Source: JAAYVZ01 sp035403265 (GTDB lineage Bacteria; Acidobacteriota; Thermoanaerobaculia; Thermoanaerobaculales; Thermoanaerobaculaceae). From it: a stretch of DNA of 11,772 bases. Under the pieces are notes generated by a model that was not told the DNA's origin, did no database searches, and was given only the letters and a program-made list of their open reading frames with translations. Of the stretch, positions 5,248 to 11,772 are shown in pieces (within the stretch, counting starts at the first letter, position 1; the number at the start of each line of letters is the position of its first letter). Where the stretch lies: contig DAONEV010000111.1 of assembly GCA_035403265.1 (NCBI GenBank), positions 1-11,772 on the forward strand. The letters run 5' to 3'. A program made the translations under genes and the position numbers.

Positions 5248-7731
5248 TCACAGGCAGTGCTCGGTGCGGGAAATGACCTGGTCCTGCAGGGCGCGGGACA
5301 TCTCGACCCAGTACGCGGAGAAGCCAGCGACCCGCACCACGAGGTCGCGGTAGCGCTCGGGGTGGACCTGGGCGTCGCGCAGCATCTCGGAGTCGACGAC
5401 GTTGAACTGCATGTGGAAGCCCGGGCCGTCGAAGTACGTCTTGATGAGCGCCAGCAGGTTACGGGACCCGCGCTCGCCGGCGAGCGCCGTGGGGTGGAAC
5501 TTGAGGTTGAGCAGGCCGCCGCGGATCTGGGTGTGGTCGACCTTGACCGAGGAGCGCACCACCGCCGTCGGTCCCTTGCGGTCAGTGCCGGGGTACGCCG
5601 AGGTCACGCCGTCGGCCAGGGGCTCGCCGGCCCGCCTGCCGTCGGGAAAGGCCCCGCACGCCTTGCCAAACGGTACCGGGGTGGAGATCGCGAGCATCGA
5701 CGGGTCGTAGGGCACGCCGAGATAGTTGTCCTGGCCGCGCACCCAGGCGCAGTAGTCGGCGAACAGCTCGAGGAACAGGTCGTCGACATACGGGTCGTCG
5801 TTGCCCCACTTGGGCGCATCCCCGGCCCGCTTGCGCAGCGCCTCGTGGCCCTTCCAGTCGGCGGCCACCCCAGCCCGCAGCTCGTCGAGCGTGCAGGCAC
5901 CGTCATTCATCACGAGTCGGCGGATCGCGGCCAGGGAGTTGGCAACGTTGACGAGCCCGGACGACAGGGAGGTCGGGGTGTGGTTGTTGCGCGCTCCGCC
6001 GTCGTCCATGCACCGACCGCGCTCGAGGCAGTCGCGCACGAAGACCGAGCAGAACACCAGGGGCACGGTCTGGCGGTGGGCGAGCATGACGTAGTTCCAG
6101 TACTGCTGCCAGCTCCGCACCGCCCGGTGCATCTTCTCGAGGTACGAGGCAACGACGTCCTCGTAGGTGGCGAGCGGACGCGACTCGAACAGGCGGATGC
6201 CGGTGAGCGGGTCGACGCCATCCCCGAGGGTGAGGTCGATGAGCTTGCCGTGATTCACGAAACCCGCCTGCACGACACCGTACGACAGCCCCTCCAGGGT
6301 GGGCTCGGTGCACCCACCCATCGCGGCATGCTTGCGGATGACATCGAGGGGCAGCCCCGAGGTCTTGGCCTCATGCTCGACGAAGACCCGCTGGTTGAAA
6401 AACGCCGGGTACCCGACGCCGGTCTTCACGCACTCGGCAGCCTTGAGCAGGAACGCCTCGGAAGCTCCCTCGGCCCACCACACCGAGAGCGTGGGCTGGG
6501 TCATCTGCATGTTGATCTGGGCCTGCAGGCAGGCCAGCGAAACCGGGTTGTCGGCCGGCTTGCCGTCGCCGTCGATGCCGCCCAGGATGAGGTTCTGGAA
6601 GAGGTTGCCGTGCCCCAACCCCTGCCAGGACAGGCTCGCCACATACTCGATCTGGGTCATCTTGACGAACAGCTCTTCCAGCAGCTCCACCGCACCGTCG
6701 AAGGCGATCCCCGAGTCGGACGAGTAGTAAGGCCCGAGGAGCATGTCGAGCCGCCCCGGGGAAAACCCCAGGTGCGCCCCTTCGAGGTGCCCGAGCAGGT
6801 AGGTGAACCAGAACGCCTGCACGGCCTCGCGGAAGCTGCGTGGTGGTTGCGCCGGCACGCGCCGGCAGGTCTCCGCCAGCTCCGACAGCTCCCGTCGGCG
6901 GGTCGGGTCGGGCTCGGCGGCGGCCAGCCGCTCGGCCTCCGCCGCGTGCCTGGCCGCATACGCCAGGGCGCCCTGTAGCGCCCGGCGGGCCGCGCGCCAG
7001 AAGTGCAGCGGCTGCGCGTCACGGATCGCCCCGGGACGGAACGTCGAAATGCGCGCCTCGACCTCGGCGAGGACCGCCTCGTAGCCTCGCCCCAGGGCGG
7101 TCTGGTAATCGAGGACCAGTCGGCCTTCGGGACAGGGATCGTGGGGCGCCGTGTACAGCCCCACCGCCCAGCCGTCCTCGATGAAGCGGGCGTCGGGGAA
7201 CTCACGCTTCCACAGACGGTCCCCCACCTCCATCAAGCACTTGTCCTCCCAGTACTCGCAGATCTCCCGGAGCTCGGCCAGCTCGCCCGCTGAGATCAGG
7301 AACTTGCCCGACAGCAGGGCGTACCCCTCGGCGGCTGCCCGGGCGTGGGCCGAGGCGATGCCGCCACCAATGCCCTGGTCGATATGCTTCTGCTGGGCAT
7401 CCTGCTCCTGCTGCCGGAGCTCGCGCAGAAACGGCCCGGCCGCGTAGTTGGCGTAGGGGATGGCGCCGCGGATGTGGCGGGTCTTGTTGCCCGCCAGACG
7501 GTCCTCGGGATGGATGACCGCCGTCAGGCGCTCGAGGGCGAAGGCATGGTCCTCGGCCCGGCGCTCCAGGGCCTCCAGTCCGTCACTCTGACGGTGAGAC
7601 GCCGTGAGGTGCCGGATGTACTCGATGTCGACATGGAGCGACGCCTCCAGGTAGCGTTGCTTGAGGAACGCCGAGCGTGGCGTCGACGGCCGCGCCTTGA
7701 CCTCGCGCGGCGTGAATGTGTCGAGACTCAT
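5248..7731 (-). CDS. phdB: Glycyl radical enzyme, candidate arylacetate (phenylacetate) decarboxylase, PhdB-like
   Basis: This is an oxygen-sensitive radical enzyme of 827 residues. The thiyl cysteine is Cys474 in GGCTEP, with Glu476 two residues on. The glycyl radical residue is Gly803 in RVAGFSAYW. GHGNLFQN, TQPTLSVWW and GYPAFFNQ are family-wide PFL-like motifs. The tail (RVAGFSAYWVEM, then QDQVISRTEH) resembles, from memory, arylacetate decarboxylases (4-hydroxyphenylacetate, indoleacetate, phenylacetate) more than PFL, diol or choline enzymes. No HPAD small subunit lies between it and the activase, which points to PhdB (phenylacetate to toluene plus CO2) or indoleacetate decarboxylase (to skatole). 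The ATG at 7731 was chosen over an upstream in-frame start because GGGGGAGGA lies 5 nt before it and the extra 41 residues are unlike the family. It follows the HD-GYP gene by 20 nt. The family is certain; the substrate and symbol are about even odds. Confidence 0.9.
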   Translation of the reverse strand: MSLDTFTPREVKARPSTPRSAFLKQRYLEASLHVDIEYIRHLTASHRQSDGLEALERRAEDHAFALERLTAVIHPEDRLAGNKTRHIRGAIPYANYAAGPFLRELRQQEQDAQQKHIDQGIGGGIASAHARAAAEGYALLSGKFLISAGELAELREICEYWEDKCLMEVGDRLWKREFPDARFIEDGWAVGLYTAPHDPCPEGRLVLDYQTALGRGYEAVLAEVEARISTFRPGAIRDAQPLHFWRAARRALQGALAYAARHAAEAERLAAAEPDPTRRRELSELAETCRRVPAQPPRSFREAVQAFWFTYLLGHLEGAHLGFSPGRLDMLLGPYYSSDSGIAFDGAVELLEELFVKMTQIEYVASLSWQGLGHGNLFQNLILGGIDGDGKPADNPVSLACLQAQINMQMTQPTLSVWWAEGASEAFLLKAAECVKTGVGYPAFFNQRVFVEHEAKTSGLPLDVIRKHAAMGGCTEPTLEGLSYGVVQAGFVNHGKLIDLTLGDGVDPLTGIRLFESRPLATYEDVVASYLEKMHRAVRSWQQYWNYVMLAHRQTVPLVFCSVFVRDCLERGRCMDDGGARNNHTPTSLSSGLVNVANSLAAIRRLVMNDGACTLDELRAGVAADWKGHEALRKRAGDAPKWGNDDPYVDDLFLELFADYCAWVRGQDNYLGVPYDPSMLAISTPVPFGKACGAFPDGRRAGEPLADGVTSAYPGTDRKGPTAVVRSSVKVDHTQIRGGLLNLKFHPTALAGERGSRNLLALIKTYFDGPGFHMQFNVVDSEMLRDAQVHPERYRDLVVRVAGFSAYWVEMSRALQDQVISRTEHCL

Positions 7732-7751
7732 TGGTTCCTCCCCCGCAGGCC

Positions 7752-8855
7752 TCACAACACCGACTCGTACACCGCTCCGTTGGGGCTGGGCGGCACGTGC
7801 GACGCCAGCTTGTGGATGATAGCCTCGATCTCCGGCAAGGCGTCGTGGAAGCACTCGACCAGACGGGACTCGAACGCGGTGCCAGCGTCATCGTCGATGG
7901 CCTTCACGGCCTCCACCTGGGGCCACGCCCGCTTGTACGGCCGCTGGGAGAGGAGGGCGTCGAAGACATCCGAGAGCGCGACGATCCGACCTTCGATGGG
8001 GATCTCGTCGCCGCTCAGGCCGCGGGGGTAGCCGCGGCCATCCCAGCGCTCGTGGTGGGTGAGCGCAATCAGCGCCGCCGTTCGCATCAGCGCCGAGTCA
8101 TGCCCGGAAAGCAGCTCGGCGCCGATCGTCGTGTGGGTGCGCATCACGGCCCACTCCTGGTCGTCAAGCCGCCCGGCCTTGAAGAGGATGCGGTCGGGGA
8201 TGCCGATCTTGCCTATGTCGTGCATCGGGCTGGCGGCCAGGATGAGGTCGCACTGCGGCCGCTCGAGGCCGGCTGCCTCCGCCAGGCACAGCGCAAACTG
8301 GCTCATGCGAAGCAGGTGCAGGCCAGTGCCCTGGTCCCGGAACTCGGCGGCCCGACTCAAGCGGTGGATGACCTCCAGGCGGCTGTCGGCCAGCTCCAGG
8401 GTGCGCTCGCGGACCTTCTCCTCCAGGATCTGGTTCTGCTCCAGAAGGTCCCGCTGCAGCAGGCGCACCTCCAGCATGTTGCGGATCCTGTTCACGACCT
8501 CGAGATGGTCGAAGGGCTTGGTGATGAAGTCGCGGGCACCGACGCGCAAGGCGCGCAGCTTGGTTTCACGGGTGCTGTCGGCGGTGAGCACGAGGATCGG
8601 CATGAACTCGTCGAGGCGGGCGTCCCGAAGTTGCTCCATGACCTGAAAACCGTCGAGGTAGGGCATGTGGAGATCGAGCAAGAGGAGGTCGGGCTGGAAG
8701 CCGTGACAGCTCTCCACGACCCGTCGCGAGTCCGTGACCGAGAGCGTGTGGCCGTACCCCTCCCCTTCCAGGATTTTCTCCAGGAGCAGGAGGTTGGCTT
8801 CCTGGTCGTCGACGATGAGGATGCGTGACTCCAGAATCCTCTCAGGAGCGATCAT
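7752..8855 (-). CDS. REC-HD-GYP response regulator, probable c-di-GMP phosphodiesterase
   Basis: This is a two-component output protein that on phosphorylation probably hydrolyses cyclic di-GMP. The 367-residue protein has a receiver domain at about 10-130, with acidic pair Asp16-Asp17, phospho-acceptor Asp61 (LLLLDLHMP) and Lys113 (TKPFD). A charged coiled-coil linker follows at about 125-170. The HD-GYP domain has H212-D213 (HDIGKIGIPD), a second His pair at 267-268 (HHERWDGRGYP) and GYP at 275-277, so it looks catalytically intact. The ATG at 8855 is preferred to an in-frame GTG at 8924 or ATG at 8882, because GGGAGGG lies just before it and the receiver domain begins immediately after. 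No sensor kinase is in the window. The glycyl radical enzyme starts 20 nt downstream, so they are probably co-transcribed. Confidence 0.94.
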   Translation of the reverse strand: MIAPERILESRILIVDDQEANLLLLEKILEGEGYGHTLSVTDSRRVVESCHGFQPDLLLLDLHMPYLDGFQVMEQLRDARLDEFMPILVLTADSTRETKLRALRVGARDFITKPFDHLEVVNRIRNMLEVRLLQRDLLEQNQILEEKVRERTLELADSRLEVIHRLSRAAEFRDQGTGLHLLRMSQFALCLAEAAGLERPQCDLILAASPMHDIGKIGIPDRILFKAGRLDDQEWAVMRTHTTIGAELLSGHDSALMRTAALIALTHHERWDGRGYPRGLSGDEIPIEGRIVALSDVFDALLSQRPYKRAWPQVEAVKAIDDDAGTAFESRLVECFHDALPEIEAIIHKLASHVPPSPNGAVYESVL

Positions 8856-9041
8856 GGTCCCTCCCGCATTGCCTCCCAGCATACCTCCCAAGTGCAAACG
8901 CGCGTCACCGACCGGCCGCAACACGGCATCCGTCCCGGCGGGCGCCGGCGACGCGGCCGGTTGGCGAGCGGTTTGGATGGACGGAAAGACCCGGGGTCCG
9001 GAGGCTGCGACCCCGAGCCCGGGGGCCCGCGTGGAGGAAGG
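8856..9041. other. Intergenic region before the HD-GYP / glycyl radical enzyme operon
   Basis: This 186-bp gap separates the ABC permease from the response regulator. I see no gene, no copy of the CGTACG operator and no convincing sigma-70 or sigma-54 promoter, although the operon promoter probably lies here. A short stem on the minus strand, CGGGGTC (9009-9015) with GACCCCG (8992-8998), followed by GGTCTTTCC, could be a weak terminator for the upstream ABC genes, but the T-run is only three bases. Confidence 0.4.
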
Positions 9042-10256
<1,215 letters not shown>

Positions 10257-10276
10257 GGCTCACCCCTCGGTCATCG

Positions 10277-11500
10277 TCACGACTTCGGCGGCGTCGGCGT
10301 GCGGGCCGCCTGGCGGTGCACCGGATTGCCGTCCTTGAGCTTGCGCAGCTCCTTGTACGGCCCCGTGACGACTTCCTCTCCGGCCTTCAGGCCGTCCTTG
10401 ACCTCCACCCAGAGCTCATCCTGGATGCCCGTCTTGACCTCGCGCCGCTGCGTCTCGCCGCCGGCCAGGAGATAGACCGCGCTCACCTCGTGTTGCGTGG
10501 TGTCGCCCTCCTTGCGCTCGACCTCCTGGCCCTTGGTGTCGAGCCATCGGGTCTGCACCGCCTGCAGCGGCACCGCGACGACGTCCGGCGCCGTGGCCGT
10601 GCGGATCTCCACCTTGGCGGTCATGCCGGGCTTGACCCGCGGGTCGGGCGTGGCCAACGCCACCTTCACCCGGAATTTCACGACGTCGCCCTTCTTGAGG
10701 CCCGAGGAGCCGATCTCCACGACCTTGCCGCCCAGCGGCTGGTCGGGGAGGGCGTCCACCTTCACAGTCGCCTCCTGGCCAAGCGCCACCTGCACAACCT
10801 CCGACTCGGCCACCTCCACCTCGGCCAGCAGCTCGGAGAGGTCGCCGATCACCATCAGCACCGAGCCCGAGAAGTTCATGGTGCCCATCATCGCGGTCTC
10901 GCCCTTCTCGACGTTGAGCGCCGTGACGAGGCCGTCCATGGGCGAGCGGATGGTGGTACGCGCCAGCTCGTCGAGCGCCCGCTCGTAGGCGGAGCGAGCC
11001 TGACGGATCGACTCGTCCTGCGCCCGCTCGGCGATCTCGCTGCTCTCGGCCGCCAGTTGTGCCCGCTCCAGCGCCTCCTGGGAAACCACGCCGTCGGCCA
11101 GCAACTGTCTGGACCGCCTCAGGGTCAGCTCGGCGTTGGCACGCTCGACGCGGGCCCGCTCGAGGTTGATCGTGGCCTGGTCGAGGAGCGCCTTGGCCTG
11201 ATCGCGCGCCGCCAGGTACTGCTGCTTCTCGATCTCGACCACCACCTGGCCGGCCTTGACCGCATCGCCCTCACGCACCGGCAGTGCCACGATCTCGCCG
11301 ATCACCTTCGCCTGAACCTCGACCTTGGTCTTCGGGTTGATCTCGCCGGTGCCCTTGACCCTGGCGATCACGGTGCGGACTCCGGCCTTCTCGACCTCCA
11401 CCGCCGGGCCCTTGCCGTTCGACGAACGCATCGAGCCCCAGACCACGAGGGCCAAGGCGACGACCACCGCGAGCGCAACCAGTAGCTTGGTCCTGCTCAT
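10277..11500 (-). CDS. MacA/HlyD-type periplasmic adaptor of an ABC exporter
   Basis: This adaptor pairs with the MacB-like permease 20 nt downstream. The 407-residue protein has an N-terminal membrane anchor (LLVALAVVVALALVVWG, about 6-22) and no lipobox cysteine. The first lipoyl half is at about 58-92 (VEVQAKVIGEIVALPVREGD). A long coiled coil rich in Ala, Glu and Arg spans about 95-180, followed by the second lipoyl half (TTIRSPMDGLVTALNVEKGE, 182-201) and a beta-barrel. The C-terminal tail is charged. The ATG at 11500 was chosen over a longer in-frame start at 11749 because the extra 83 residues overlap the upstream gene out of frame, the anchor begins right after MSRTK, and TGAGG lies about 7 nt upstream. 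The Yip1-like gene ends only 7 nt before it, indicating one operon. Confidence 0.93.
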   Translation of the reverse strand: MSRTKLLVALAVVVALALVVWGSMRSSNGKGPAVEVEKAGVRTVIARVKGTGEINPKTKVEVQAKVIGEIVALPVREGDAVKAGQVVVEIEKQQYLAARDQAKALLDQATINLERARVERANAELTLRRSRQLLADGVVSQEALERAQLAAESSEIAERAQDESIRQARSAYERALDELARTTIRSPMDGLVTALNVEKGETAMMGTMNFSGSVLMVIGDLSELLAEVEVAESEVVQVALGQEATVKVDALPDQPLGGKVVEIGSSGLKKGDVVKFRVKVALATPDPRVKPGMTAKVEIRTATAPDVVAVPLQAVQTRWLDTKGQEVERKEGDTTQHEVSAVYLLAGGETQRREVKTGIQDELWVEVKDGLKAGEEVVTGPYKELRKLKDGNPVHRQAARTPTPPKS

Positions 11501-11507
11501 CACAACC

Positions 11508-11772
11508 TCATTGCAGGAAAGCCATTCCGACCTTGACGACCGTCCAGGCGCCCCAGACCACGGCGACGAGGCCGACAGCTTGACCCCGCCTGAGCTTGCC
11601 GCTGATCTCCAGGGCCAGGACCACAAGGACCCACTGCCACAGGTTGAAGAGGTCGAGGATGTCAGCGGCGGCCACGATCGCCCGGTGGACGCCGGAACCG
11701 AGCCAGGACCCGAGGCTGGAGCGCACCAGATGTGGGATCTCGGTGGCAATGATCGCGTTGCGCGGCCAGGCG
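11508..11772 (-). CDS. Yip1-family membrane protein (partial, C-terminal end)
   Basis: This is the last 88 codons of an integral membrane protein whose start lies beyond the right edge. The frame is open to base 11772, so the apparent GTG start at 11726 is an internal valine. Visible are RNAIIATEIPHLVRSSLGSW, then IVAAADILDLFNLWQWVLVV, a hydrophobic segment, the loop EISGKLRRGQ, and a last hydrophobic segment AVGLVAVVWGAWTVVKVGMA ending FLQ. The D-L-F-N-L-W motif, a membrane segment, a short basic loop and a last membrane segment are typical of the C-terminus of bacterial Yip1-domain proteins. Their function is poorly known. It ends 7 nt before the MacA-type adaptor, so it probably belongs to the same operon. 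Confidence 0.75.
   Translation of the reverse strand, partial: AWPRNAIIATEIPHLVRSSLGSWLGSGVHRAIVAAADILDLFNLWQWVLVVLALEISGKLRRGQAVGLVAVVWGAWTVVKVGMAFLQ

Noticed and set aside
5194..6978. A 594-codon open frame on the plus strand opposite the glycyl radical enzyme
   Set aside because: It is the antisense shadow of a clear radical enzyme gene in GC-rich DNA: rich in Arg, Gly, Val and His, with no family motif and no ribosome binding site logic.
7732..7854. A longer N-terminus for the glycyl radical enzyme, starting at 7854
   Set aside because: The 41 extra residues are Arg/Pro/Gly-rich, overlap the end of the HD-GYP gene out of frame, and the ATG at 7731 has a near-ideal Shine-Dalgarno.
7716..8828. 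A 370-codon plus-strand frame opposite the HD-GYP gene, and similar long plus-strand frames at 4230-5276, 9165-10475 and 10316-11485
   Set aside because: Each mirrors a well-supported minus-strand gene with intact catalytic or family motifs, and the plus-strand products resemble nothing known.
8881..8930. Sigma-54-like promoter (GG...TTTGC) upstream of the HD-GYP gene
   Set aside because: The GG and GC elements are 12 nt apart instead of the required 10, so it does not fit the -24/-12 consensus.
11501..11749. A longer N-terminus for the MacA-type adaptor, starting at 11749
   Set aside because: The extra 83 residues overlap the Yip1-like gene in another frame and are Ser/Trp/Pro-rich; the membrane anchor expected at the N-terminus begins just after the ATG at 11500.

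Overview
All recognisable genes in this 11.8 kb window lie on the minus strand, so the biological order runs from high to low coordinates. The DNA is very GC-rich (about two thirds G+C by eye). The presence of an AcrAB-type RND pump implies a Gram-negative cell, and a glycyl radical enzyme (oxygen-sensitive once activated) implies anaerobic growth. A Yip1-like protein followed by a MacA-type adaptor and a MacB-type permease is an arrangement I associate with Acidobacteriota, but that assignment is inference.

Layout, in transcription order. (1) 11772-9042: the end of a Yip1-like membrane protein, a MacA/HlyD-type periplasmic adaptor and a MacB/FtsX-type ABC permease, tightly spaced. No ATPase gene is visible. 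(2) 8855-4311: a REC-HD-GYP response regulator, a glycyl radical enzyme of 827 residues and its radical-SAM activase, with gaps of only 20 and 34 nt, so probably one operon. (3) 4188-3508: a TetR-family regulator with a palindromic operator over its putative -10. (4) 3507-2931: a 577-base stretch with no convincing intact gene. It holds a strong promoter with a second copy of the operator, a short ORF resembling a broken TetR N-terminus, and two successive terminator-like hairpins. (5) 2930-1: an AcrA-type lipoprotein adaptor and the first 576 residues of an AcrB-type RND pump that runs off the left edge.

The most interesting reading is that this is a toluene- or other arylacetate-decarboxylation locus. 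The C-terminus of the glycyl radical enzyme looks like the arylacetate decarboxylase group (HPAD, indoleacetate decarboxylase, PhdB). No HPAD small subunit sits between enzyme and activase, and a TetR-controlled RND pump of the solvent-export type lies just downstream. This fits PhdB/PhdA, which make toluene from phenylacetate, with the pump removing the hydrophobic product. The substrate assignment rests on recalled family features and context and is not proven by the sequence. The paired operators (12 of 14 bases shared) support TetR controlling both itself and the pump, and the hairpins in the long pump leader suggest a second layer of control.
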